A stretch of 64,000 nucleotides of DNA from Cohnella candidum (lineage in GTDB: Bacteria > Bacillota > Bacilli > Paenibacillales > Paenibacillaceae), in assembly GCF_003713065.1 (NCBI RefSeq), contig NZ_CP033433.1:1213001-1277000 (forward strand), given 5' to 3'. Position numbers and translations under genes: made by a program. Below the pieces are notes generated by a model. That model had not been told where the DNA came from and ran no database searches. It was given only the letters and a program-made list of their open reading frames with translations. Of this stretch, positions 51,983-59,993 are shown in pieces. Each line of letters opens with the position of its first letter. The first letter of the stretch is position 1.

Positions 51983-52699
51983 TTACATTTTCCGAATCGC
52001 GATTCTACGGAATTGTTGTGTTTTCGCTACGTGCCTGCTTCCTGCCAGGTAGAAACGATCATTGGCTTTCCATGTATGGCTCTTCTTGTTTTTTCTGCGG
52101 ATGTAGACGTAGTTAAAAGGGGAGGTGGCGTACACTTTAAAGCCCTTTTTTCTGCACGATCTCAAAAATTTCACATCTTCGCCTACCGTACGATTCGCAA
52201 AGCGCACTTTTTTAAAAACGCGCATCCTGAACAATATCGTTCCGCCTTGCACAAACGTCAGGAATTTATTTTTTTGGCTGGGAGACCGGATGATCAGCTT
52301 TTTTTTGGCGGCAACGTAGACGAGACATGCGTGTTTGCCGACAACGTCGCTGCGTTTGCGAACAAGAGCCTTCACTTGCTCCAACAAATAATACGGCGAA
52401 TAATAATCGTCGTCATCGAATTTGGCGATGAGAGGAAGCTTGGCATGGGCGATTCCATGATTCAAGCAGCGGCCCAGAGACACGCTCTCGGGTAACTGAT
52501 AGACGGAAACGTTCGGATACTGTGCAACCTTATCGCGGTAATCGTCCAAGTGCATACTATCGTTATTTAAAACGATGATCAGTTCTTTATTCCTATAGCG
52601 TTGATTTTTATAGTTTTTCAGAAGGTTCGTAAAAAACTCGGGGCGGTTCGTGCAAGTGACGATTGAAACTCCGTACTTCCTGCTGATAAAATGAGCCAA
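51983..52699 (-). CDS. glycosyltransferase family 2 protein
   Basis: A 238-residue GT-A glycosyltransferase. Start YGVSIVTCTNRPEFFTNLLK, nucleotide-sugar part LIIVLNNDS and the acidic DxD-like IAKFDDDDYYSPYYL, then FVQGGTILFRM and RTVGEDVKFLRSCRKKGFKV. It resembles glycosyltransferases of the CgeD type found in spore-surface loci of Bacillus, but that link is uncertain. Start is TTG with GGAGGGA upstream. Codons are visibly richer in A/T than in neighbouring operons, suggesting acquisition. Confidence 0.82.
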   Translation of the reverse strand: MAHFISRKYGVSIVTCTNRPEFFTNLLKNYKNQRYRNKELIIVLNNDSMHLDDYRDKVAQYPNVSVYQLPESVSLGRCLNHGIAHAKLPLIAKFDDDDYYSPYYLLEQVKALVRKRSDVVGKHACLVYVAAKKKLIIRSPSQKNKFLTFVQGGTILFRMRVFKKVRFANRTVGEDVKFLRSCRKKGFKVYATSPFNYVYIRRKNKKSHTWKANDRFYLAGSRHVAKTQQFRRIAIRKM

Positions 52700-52807
52700 A
52701 GCCGAATCCCTCCGTTCCCCTCACCTCAATGTATGAGTAACGGAGAGAATTGGGTTGGGCTTCTCCACGTTGAAGGAATATCGGTACTGAACAGGAGAGT
52801 GATAGCC

Positions 52808-53815
52808 ATGAAAGCGTTGTTTATCGGAGGAACAGGCCTCATAAGCTCGGCAGCATCAAATTTGGCCGTAAAGCAGGGGTTTGATTTGTATCTTCTGAAT
52901 CGAGGCAATCGGGACCGTTTCGTGCCGGAGGGCGCAACCGTACTTCGCGGGGATATCAACAATAAAGAGGAAATGCAGGCGCTGCTCGAGGATAAACATT
53001 TTGACGCGGTGGTGAATTGGATTGTCTTCAAGCCCGAGGAAATCGAACGGGACATTCAGCTGTTCGAAGGAAAAACGAATCAGTACATCTTCATTAGTAC
53101 GGTGGCTACTTACCAAAGGCCGCCAAGCTATTATATCTTCGATGAATCCGCTCCCCAGCATAACCCGGGATGGGACTATGCCGTGGATAAGATAGCCTGC
53201 GAGCAGCGGCTTATGAAAGCATACCGTGAAACAGGGTTCCCCGCGACGATCGTTCGACCTTCGCATACCTATGGGGAAACGACCATTCCTTTTGCCATTA
53301 CAAGCGGGGCTCATCCATGGACACTGATCGATCGTATCCGGAAAGGGAAGAAGATCATTGTTCCCGGCGACGGTACTTCTCTGTGGACGATTACGCATAA
53401 TACTGATTTTGCCAAAGGGCTGGTTGGATTATTAGGCAACACGCAGACATTGGGTCAGGCGTTTCACATTACATCGGACGAGGTTAAAACGTGGGATCAA
53501 TATTTGACTGCCATTGGACAAGCCGTGGGCATCAAGCCTAAAGTCATTCACATGACGTCGGAGTGCATTTCATTATTTTTGCCTGAGTTCAAAGCGGGGT
53601 TGTTCGGGGATGCAAGCTACAGCTATGTCGTAGATAACCGGAAAATCAAAGCATTCGTTCCCGGCTACCATGCAACAATGAATTTCGAGCATGGCATACG
53701 GCAATCGATTGCGTATTTCCGAGCGCATCCGGAGCTGCAAACGATAGACGAGGATCTGGACGCCAAAATGGATAAAATGATCGCCGCTTATGAGGAGTTT
53801 CTGTCGAGTATTTGA
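52808..53815 (+). CDS. NAD-dependent epimerase/dehydratase (SDR)
   Basis: A 335-residue extended SDR. N-terminal ALFIGGTGLISSAASNLAVK (cofactor loop GGTGLIS), YIFISTVATYQRPPSYYI, WDYAVDKIACEQRLM in which YAVDK is the YxxxK pair, and IVRPSHTYGETTIP. It resembles nucleoside-sugar epimerases and the isoflavone-reductase-like group; substrate unknown. ACAGGAGAGTG before ATG 52808 fixes the start; the frame back to 52691 is in the intergenic region. A/T content higher than most of the window. Confidence 0.88.
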   Translation: MKALFIGGTGLISSAASNLAVKQGFDLYLLNRGNRDRFVPEGATVLRGDINNKEEMQALLEDKHFDAVVNWIVFKPEEIERDIQLFEGKTNQYIFISTVATYQRPPSYYIFDESAPQHNPGWDYAVDKIACEQRLMKAYRETGFPATIVRPSHTYGETTIPFAITSGAHPWTLIDRIRKGKKIIVPGDGTSLWTITHNTDFAKGLVGLLGNTQTLGQAFHITSDEVKTWDQYLTAIGQAVGIKPKVIHMTSECISLFLPEFKAGLFGDASYSYVVDNRKIKAFVPGYHATMNFEHGIRQSIAYFRAHPELQTIDEDLDAKMDKMIAAYEEFLSSI

Positions 53816-53835
53816 TTGACGCGAAACGAAGAAAA

Positions 53836-53861
53836 AAGCATTCGAATGTTTTCGAATGCTT
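53836..53861. terminator. bidirectional terminator between epimerase and GH43 genes
   Basis: AAGCATTCGAA and TTCGAATGCTT around TGTT, with TCTTT on plus and an A run (53832-53837) giving T on minus. Confidence 0.88.
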
Positions 53862-53886
53862 CTTTCCCGTATCAAGTCCTAATCCG

Positions 53887-55947
53887 TTACTTCTTGATTT
53901 TAAAGAAATCGAACTTCGCGGGAATATGCCTGCCGCTGACAGGAGAGATGGCAAACAATCCGATCTGTTCATTTCCGTAGGAAGCTTCGAACGGTATCCC
54001 GATGGGGTTCCATTGCTCTCCGTCCCCGCTTGCGAAGAAAGAGTAGGTGTTCCTTTCCTTCTTGATTTTCAGATACACATTGTCCCCGATATCGTTCGGC
54101 GTCGTGACCCCGAAATAGCGCCCTTCCGATTCCATCGCCGTTTCGAATACTTTGCGATCCGTAAAGACGAATGACAGCTTGATGAAATTATCCGGTCCGT
54201 TCCAAACCGTCAGTCCGGCCTGTTCGTACCCTCTTTCGGGAGAGAAATCAAGTTTGGTCGTAAACTCGTAGTCTCCCTTCGGAGCCTGGCGGAGGAAAAA
54301 GTTCAACGGTTGATTCCGTCCTTCATAAACGTCGGAATCCTGCGTGGTAATGGTCAGAAATCCTTTGTTCGCCGTTAACGACCAGAAGTCGGGATTTTCC
54401 TGTCCCTCGCCGGGGCCAACGATCCAATGCTTGCCCAGAATCGGGTCGTTGAAATTATCCGTCATGGGACCTACTTTGTCTGTTCCAGATATCCCGCTGT
54501 CCGTCGGGAAAAGCGTCGGCTTCATTCCGGGGAATACATCGAGACTGTCGTATTCGGCATAGCCCACTTTTTTCGTAAAGCGGACTTTGTTTTCTCCTGC
54601 TTGCAAATAGACATTCGCGGTTGCGATCCCCCAATGGTTCCAGCCGGAATTGATCACGTAGAAGTTGGCCGCGTCACCGCCATTCACCTGAAGGGAATCC
54701 AGCGCCCAGCCGCCAATGCCTGTCCCCGTGCGGGCTGCCAGAACATAGTAGCCGGCGTTCTCGACGTTAACCGTAAACTCGATATAACTGTCGAGGTTAT
54801 CTTTGAATCCGACCTTCTTGCCGCCGGATGCGCTTCCTTCATCCACGACCCTCGGGCCATTGGCCAGCACCGCGTCCTCCGCTTCATACCGCACACGTGA
54901 CGGTTCTCCGGATGGAAGAGGGATCGGAACGTTCGGGGCTGCCGGCGTTCCCAAGTTGGGGGTGTTATCCGGATTCCAGGTAAACGGCTGCGCACGAATA
55001 TTGCGGCTCCAGCCGGCTCCCTGGTACCGGGCAGTATGATAGATGATCCAGTCTTCGCTCCCGTCCGGGGATTTCACGAAGCTGTTGTGGCCAGGAGCGT
55101 AAGCTCCGTTGCCGCTTTGGAAGATCGGCGTATTCTTCTTCGTCCAGGAGGACGGATCCAACAGGTTGCCGGATGCGGAAGCCGTAATCAGGCCCAGACA
55201 GTATTTATCCGTCCAGCTTCCGCTCGCCGAGTACACCAGATTCACGGTATCGCCTTTCACGATGACTTCCGGTCCTTCGTTCACTTGGGGATCGGTGTTG
55301 GTCTCCCACGGGTAAGTAGGGGTTGAAATGAGCACCCTGTCCGATCCGATCGTCCAGGGATTGGTCATACGGGCGATGTAGAGGTTTTGTTTGACGTTCG
55401 TCGTGCCTTCCCAACCGGACCAAATGAAATACTTGTTCCCGCCCAGTTCCAGAACCGTTCCGTCAATCGCCCAACGGTCGGTCGAGTCGGCAATCTTCCC
55501 TTTGAATGTCCACGTCCCGGCGAAGGGATCCGCGCTGTCATTCTCGAGCACATACATGCGATGGTTCTCATTATGGCCGTCATCCGCCGCAAAGTAGATG
55601 TACCATTTGTGATCCAAAAAGTGAATCTCGGGCGCCCAAATATTCTGACTATAAGGCGTATTCGCGGGCGGCGCCCAGACGACTTTGGAATCTCCCGCAT
55701 CCACCCCGGTAATCGTTTTGGATCTCCATAAAGTAACGTTGCCGCCGGTCGTCTTCGTGAAATAATACCAGCCGTCGGTATGCTTCATCATCCAAGGATC
55801 GGCGCCGTCTTGCATCAACACGTTATAAAAGTTGTCCGAGGAGGGCGGGGTTTGCGCTTGAGCGACACCTTGGGGTACATAAATCGAAAGGGCCATCACC
55901 AAAACCAGCATTCCGGTCAGCAGCTTTTTCACGACAGACTTGTCCAT
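53887..55947 (-). CDS. secreted GH43 glycosidase with CBM6-like and DUF1349-like modules
   Basis: A 686-residue exported enzyme. Signal peptide about 1-32 (ends GVAQAQT). GH43 five-blade propeller about 36-335 with the three acids in MQDGADPWMMK (Asp50), RWAIDGTVLELGG (Asp) and NEGPEVIVKGD (Glu). Then a CBM6-type jelly roll (about 350-475, RVRYEAEDAVLANGPRVVDE) and a C-terminal DUF1349-like beta sandwich (about 495-686). Most likely an alpha-L-arabinofuranosidase or beta-xylosidase on hemicellulose. GGGAGGG SD; a cre-like site 22 bp upstream suggests CcpA repression. Confidence 0.9.
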   Translation of the reverse strand: MDKSVVKKLLTGMLVLVMALSIYVPQGVAQAQTPPSSDNFYNVLMQDGADPWMMKHTDGWYYFTKTTGGNVTLWRSKTITGVDAGDSKVVWAPPANTPYSQNIWAPEIHFLDHKWYIYFAADDGHNENHRMYVLENDSADPFAGTWTFKGKIADSTDRWAIDGTVLELGGNKYFIWSGWEGTTNVKQNLYIARMTNPWTIGSDRVLISTPTYPWETNTDPQVNEGPEVIVKGDTVNLVYSASGSWTDKYCLGLITASASGNLLDPSSWTKKNTPIFQSGNGAYAPGHNSFVKSPDGSEDWIIYHTARYQGAGWSRNIRAQPFTWNPDNTPNLGTPAAPNVPIPLPSGEPSRVRYEAEDAVLANGPRVVDEGSASGGKKVGFKDNLDSYIEFTVNVENAGYYVLAARTGTGIGGWALDSLQVNGGDAANFYVINSGWNHWGIATANVYLQAGENKVRFTKKVGYAEYDSLDVFPGMKPTLFPTDSGISGTDKVGPMTDNFNDPILGKHWIVGPGEGQENPDFWSLTANKGFLTITTQDSDVYEGRNQPLNFFLRQAPKGDYEFTTKLDFSPERGYEQAGLTVWNGPDNFIKLSFVFTDRKVFETAMESEGRYFGVTTPNDIGDNVYLKIKKERNTYSFFASGDGEQWNPIGIPFEASYGNEQIGLFAISPVSGRHIPAKFDFFKIKK

Positions 55948-55968
55948 TACAATCCCTCCCGTTCGAAA

Positions 55969-55982
55969 TGACAGCGCTTTCT
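55969..55982. promoter_or_regulatory. cre site (CcpA operator) upstream of GH43 gene
   Basis: TGACAGCGCTTTCT differs from the ideal palindrome TGAAAGCGCTTTCA at two positions. It lies 22 bp before the start codon, a roadblock position. Confidence 0.75.
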
Positions 55983-56214
55983 AAATTCCATGAACTTGGA
56001 AATCAAAAACACTCTCTCATAGGAAATGTGTATTAAAACGAATATTTGGGACAAACCAGCCTCCTTAAATAAGTAATTTGTAACAATTAATTACATATTA
56101 TTACCTTTCCAGCATAAAGCGCCCGCCATGAATTGTCCACCTCAGGTGGTCTCATTTTTCCATCTTTATATTACAATAGACAATATTGCCTGCTTAAAAG
56201 GAGCTGCCAACCCG

Positions 56215-57027
56215 ATGTCGAGTTACGATTTTCCTAGAAACGACAAGAACAAACCGGGGTATTCTCTGGTTTTTGAAGATGACTTTGATTCGGGAGACCT
56301 TGACCGCAGCAAATGGCTGCCATACTATCTCCCGCAATGGAGCAGCCGCGAGAAATCGAAGGCGAATTACCGATTCAAGGAAAGCCAGCTTGTGCTGCAG
56401 ATTACGGAGGATCAAGAACCATGGTGTCCCGAACTCGACGGAGGCATCAAGGTCAGCAACCTCCAAACCGGCGTTTATTCCGGGCCGCTCGACAGCGAAA
56501 GGGGCCAGCATCGGTTTTCAAAAAACTGCCTCGTCCGTGAAGAGCAGGCCGAGGAGCATTTGTTCACGCCTCATTACGGATATGTGGAACTGAGAGCGAA
56601 GGGTCTCCACAACGCCAACAACGTGTGCGCGTTCTGGATGATCGGGTTCGAGGACCGTCCGGAGAGATCGGCGGAGATTTGTCCATTCGAGCTGAAGGGT
56701 TGGAACGGAGGAGGGGAGGAAACGTCGACCATCGGCTTCGGCCTGCATCCGTTCGGCGACCCGACGATCGAGAATGAGTTCTTCGAGCGGGAGTTCCCCA
56801 TCGACGCCAGCCGTTTTCACGTTTATGCGGTGGATTGGACGGCGCAGGGGATCTCCTTTTACATCGATAACGAGCTCATTCACCACTCCAAGCAGTCGCC
56901 GAACTATCCCATGCAGCTGATGCTGAACGTCTATGAGATTCCGAGGCCGGAGAGCTTGGCGAAGCAAGCTCCCGAGTACCCGAGCGAATTCCATATCGAT
57001 TACATCCGGTGTTATCGGAAGGAATAG
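56215..57027 (+). CDS. GH16-family glycoside hydrolase, atypical active-site motif
   Basis: A 270-residue jelly-roll protein of the GH16 (beta-glucanase/laminarinase) clan. YSLVFEDDFDSGDLDRSKW is the usual start, then YGYVELRAKG and FHVYAVDWTAQGISFYIDNE with the closing FHIDYIRCYRKE. The catalytic ExDxxE motif reads EICPFE: both Glu are present (Glu154, Glu159), but the middle Asp is Cys156. No signal peptide, so the protein is probably cytoplasmic, unlike most GH16. AAAAGGAG 10 bp before ATG 56215. A 3' end 6 bp from convergent tetR. Confidence 0.83.
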   Translation: MSSYDFPRNDKNKPGYSLVFEDDFDSGDLDRSKWLPYYLPQWSSREKSKANYRFKESQLVLQITEDQEPWCPELDGGIKVSNLQTGVYSGPLDSERGQHRFSKNCLVREEQAEEHLFTPHYGYVELRAKGLHNANNVCAFWMIGFEDRPERSAEICPFELKGWNGGGEETSTIGFGLHPFGDPTIENEFFEREFPIDASRFHVYAVDWTAQGISFYIDNELIHHSKQSPNYPMQLMLNVYEIPRPESLAKQAPEYPSEFHIDYIRCYRKE

Positions 57028-57033
57028 GAGGAA

Positions 57034-57582
57034 CTACAGGCTTCTCCCCAACAAGTCTCCGACTTGTTGGGCCATTACTTTCGGCGGATGCGGCATCCCG
57101 TTGCGGATCCACCATTCAATGACTCCCACATAAGCGGTACCGGTAAATTGCAGCAGCACATCGTCATGGAAGTCTTTGTTTTTGCCGCTTTCTCTGTCTA
57201 TTTCCCCCTTAAAACCATCCATGAAAGACGCAAGCAGCCGGGTTCTAAAAGAGGAAGGGGCACCTTTGCTCGCCAACATGGTCGAAAAGAACAGATGGTT
57301 TTTCTCGAAGTATTCAAAATAGGGTACAAGAGCATCCGTCCAATCCAGCTGACATGCCCAAGCATCCATTTCTCCGATTTCCTGAAGGTGCGTCTCGATG
57401 AGTTTATCCAACAAATCGTATTTGTCCTGATAATGAAGATAGATGGTTCCGCGGTTCACGTCTGCCCGGTCCGCGATATCCTGGATCGTAATGTCGTCGA
57501 AATTTTTTTCCGTCATCAGTTCGATCACCGCTTTTTTCAACGATTCTTGCGTCTTCAAAATTCTCCGGTCCACTTTGGCCAT
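57034..57582 (-). CDS. TetR-family regulator (AcrR/DhaS-like)
   Basis: A 182-residue regulator. HTH at about 10-55: LKTQESLKKAVIELMTEKNF, DDITIQDIADRADVNRGTIY and LHYQDKYDLLDKLI. The C-terminal TetR_C_33-like region has FFSTMLASKGAPSSFRTRLL. Divergent from the alcohol dehydrogenase, with a perfect 24-bp palindrome in between, so it probably represses both. ATG 57582 has GGTGGAG upstream; the ATG seven codons earlier lacks an SD. Confidence 0.9.
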   Translation of the reverse strand: MAKVDRRILKTQESLKKAVIELMTEKNFDDITIQDIADRADVNRGTIYLHYQDKYDLLDKLIETHLQEIGEMDAWACQLDWTDALVPYFEYFEKNHLFFSTMLASKGAPSSFRTRLLASFMDGFKGEIDRESGKNKDFHDDVLLQFTGTAYVGVIEWWIRNGMPHPPKVMAQQVGDLLGRSL

Positions 57583-57625
57583 CGTACTCCACCACTCTTT
57601 CAATAAATAATGGACATTTTCCGTT

Positions 57626-57649
57626 GATCTGTTGATATATCAACAGATC
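57626..57649. promoter_or_regulatory. perfect 24-bp palindromic operator between tetR and adh
   Basis: Arms GATCTGTTGATA and TATCAACAGATC, no spacer and no mismatch. It lies 43 bp from the tetR start and 93 bp from the adh start, in the only intergenic space they share. Expected site for the TetR product. Confidence 0.8.
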
Positions 57650-57742
57650 GTGCTGTTTTAACCATTGAACGAATCGCTCTCATCCTACAATAATAGACAT
57701 GTGGTGGATAAACAATATATTTTGATTAAGCGAGGTAATACG

Positions 57743-58792
57743 ATGATTGCTTCTCACGCAAGAGCTGTTTTCAGTCCGGAAGGTCCGTTCCAATTGACTG
57801 AAATAGAGCGCAGGGATCTTCAGCCGCATGATGTCCTTATCGAAATTAAGTATACGGGCATTTGCCACTCCGACATTCATACGGCCCGCGGCGAGTGGGG
57901 GCCAGTTCAATATCCGCTGGTTCCTGGGCATGAGATCGCCGGGATCGTCGCCCAGGTGGGCTCGGAAGTTACGAAACATGCCGTCGGCGACCGGGTAGGA
58001 GTAGGCTGCATGGTCGACTCATGCGGAGAGTGCGCGAACTGCCATAAGGGAGAGGAACAGTACTGCCTGAATGGCATGACGGGCACCTATGGAGCGATTG
58101 ACAAATACGGTCAATATACCCAAGGGGGTTATTCGACCCACATCGTCGTGACGGAAGATTTCGTGGTTCGCATTCCGGACGGGATCGAACTCGATGCCGC
58201 AGCTCCGTTGCTGTGCGCCGGCATTACCACGTATTCCCCATTGCGCCATTGGGGAGCCGCGCCCGGCAAGAAGGTCGCCGTCGTCGGACTCGGCGGGCTT
58301 GGGCATATGGCCGTGAAGCTCGCTCATGCCATGGGAGCCGAGGTGACGGTTTTATCCCAATCCTTGAAAAAGAAAGAAGACGGTTTGAAGCTGGGCGCGG
58401 ACCACTACTATGCCACGAACGATCCGGAGACGTTCGCGAAATTGGCCGGTACGTTCGATCTCATCGTGAACACGGTGAGCGCCCAGATCGATTTGAATGC
58501 TTTCCTGTCGCTGCTGGCGCTGGACGGCACGCTCGTCAATGTTGGAGCGCCGGCGGATCCGTTATCGGTGAACGTCTTCTCGCTGATCGGACATCGCCGG
58601 TCGTTTGCGGGATCGATGATCGGCGGCATTCGCGAAACGCAAGAAATGTTGGACTTCTGCGCCGAACATGGCATTGCCCCGGAGATTGAGGTCATTTCCG
58701 CCAACCGGATCGATGAAGCCTGGGAGCGGGTGCTCGCTTCGGATGTCCGGTATCGATTCGTGATCGACATCAGCACGATGGAGAACGTTTAA
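57743..58792 (+). CDS. zinc-dependent alcohol dehydrogenase (YahK/cinnamyl-alcohol-dehydrogenase type)
   Basis: A 349-residue MDR enzyme. Catalytic zinc: [14 protein letters not shown] (Cys, His), [15 protein letters not shown] (GHE); structural zinc: [15 protein letters not shown] (four Cys). NADP site [19 protein letters not shown]. The subgroup is YahK/AdhC-like, reducing a wide range of aldehydes with NADPH. The frame opens at 57665, but AGGTAATACG precedes ATG 57743, which gives the family start. Transcription probably controlled by the divergent TetR; a terminator follows. Confidence 0.92.
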   Translation: MIASHARAVFSPEGPFQLTEIERRDLQPHDVLIEIKYTGICHSDIHTARGEWGPVQYPLVPGHEIAGIVAQVGSEVTKHAVGDRVGVGCMVDSCGECANCHKGEEQYCLNGMTGTYGAIDKYGQYTQGGYSTHIVVTEDFVVRIPDGIELDAAAPLLCAGITTYSPLRHWGAAPGKKVAVVGLGGLGHMAVKLAHAMGAEVTVLSQSLKKKEDGLKLGADHYYATNDPETFAKLAGTFDLIVNTVSAQIDLNAFLSLLALDGTLVNVGAPADPLSVNVFSLIGHRRSFAGSMIGGIRETQEMLDFCAEHGIAPEIEVISANRIDEAWERVLASDVRYRFVIDISTMENV

Positions 58793-58809
58793 GCTTCGCC
58801 AAAACGAAG

Positions 58810-58837
58810 AAGCCCGCGGAGCACTCGCGGGCTTTAT
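58810..58837 (+). terminator. rho-independent terminator after adh
   Basis: AAGCCCGCG and CGCGGGCTT around GAGCACT, then TATT. Confidence 0.8.
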
Positions 58838-58943
58838 TACGATTCTCCCGAAGATCGTCACCCGATCCGAATAACTTCCTCTTTACCGGCGCCTCTACCC
58901 GGGGTTATGTTTAAAGTTGCAAATGTCGCGAGGGGGAGTCCGC

Positions 58944-59993
58944 TTGTACCGCAGGTTATTCCTGCTATTCACCATGATGGCCGTTCTCGCCGCTTGCGGC
59001 AGAGGGCACAACGGAGCTTACGAAGTCGTGTTCTCGATGGATGGCGCGGCCAATCCTGAAAGCGCAAACACGAAAGATGAGGCGGATCACAAGCCGTACC
59101 GGATCGCACTCGTGCCGAAAGGCGTCGAAATTCCATATTTCAAATTCGCCGCCGAAGGTGCGCAGGAGGCCGCCGGCGACTACGGGGACGAGGTCATTTT
59201 CGCGGGACCGAAGACGGCCGGCGCGGAAGAACAGATTCGGGTCATCGAAGATCTGATCGAACAAGACGTCGATCTGATCGCGGTATCGGCGAACGATCCC
59301 GACAAACTCGTGCCCGTCCTGTTGAAAGCAAAGCGGCAGGGAATCAAAGTGATCACCTGGGATGCCGATACGCTGCCGGCGGCCAGGGAGTTTTTCGTGA
59401 ACATGGTGGAACCCGAAACGCTCGGACGCCACTTGATGGACACGATGGCGCTGGCCATGGGGGAAAAAGGGGAATTCGCCGTCATGACCGGTTCCCTGTC
59501 CGCCGCGAACCTGAATGAGTGGCTTAAGTGGATCCGCATCCAGCAGGAGGAGTTCTACCCGAACATGAAGCTCGTCGAGGTCGTGCCGACGAACGACGAC
59601 GTCGCGAAAGCCGAGGAGCTTGGCCGCCGATTATTGGCCGAATACCCGCACCTCGGAGGCGTGCTCGGCAATTCCTCCGTCGGACCGCCCGGCGCCGCCA
59701 AAGCGGTACGGGAAGCGGGGAAGGCCGGACAGGTCAAAGTGGTGGGGCTGTCCAACCCGAATTTGATGAAGGAGTACCTGAAGGACGATTCGGCGCAGAT
59801 CGCGACGCTATGGAGCCCGAAAAAGCTGGGTTACCTGACGATCGCGCTCGCCCATCGGTATCTTTCCGGAGAGAAGCCGAGAGACGGGCAGCAGATCGAC
59901 AAGGCGGGGAGCATCCGGGTGAACGGGGACATGGTGATTATGGGCGAACCGCTCGATTTTACGAAGGACAACGTGGACCAATATGATTTTTAA
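58944..59993 (+). CDS. sugar-binding lipoprotein, probable sensor partner of the YesM kinase
   Basis: A 349-residue periplasmic-binding-protein (Peripla_BP_4, RbsB/XylF type) lipoprotein. Lipobox VLAACG at about residues 13-18; the ligand fold starts YRIALVPKGVEIPYFKFAAE and continues VDLIAVSANDPDKLVPVLLK, VITWDADTLPAAREFFVN and GVLGNSSVGPPGAAKAVREA. Start TTG with GAGGGGGAG 6 bp upstream; earlier ATG 58923 precedes that SD. The gene overlaps the kinase gene by 11 bp, so it is more likely a signal-receiving partner of the kinase than the main transporter component. Confidence 0.88.
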   Translation: MYRRLFLLFTMMAVLAACGRGHNGAYEVVFSMDGAANPESANTKDEADHKPYRIALVPKGVEIPYFKFAAEGAQEAAGDYGDEVIFAGPKTAGAEEQIRVIEDLIEQDVDLIAVSANDPDKLVPVLLKAKRQGIKVITWDADTLPAAREFFVNMVEPETLGRHLMDTMALAMGEKGEFAVMTGSLSAANLNEWLKWIRIQQEEFYPNMKLVEVVPTNDDVAKAEELGRRLLAEYPHLGGVLGNSSVGPPGAAKAVREAGKAGQVKVVGLSNPNLMKEYLKDDSAQIATLWSPKKLGYLTIALAHRYLSGEKPRDGQQIDKAGSIRVNGDMVIMGEPLDFTKDNVDQYDF

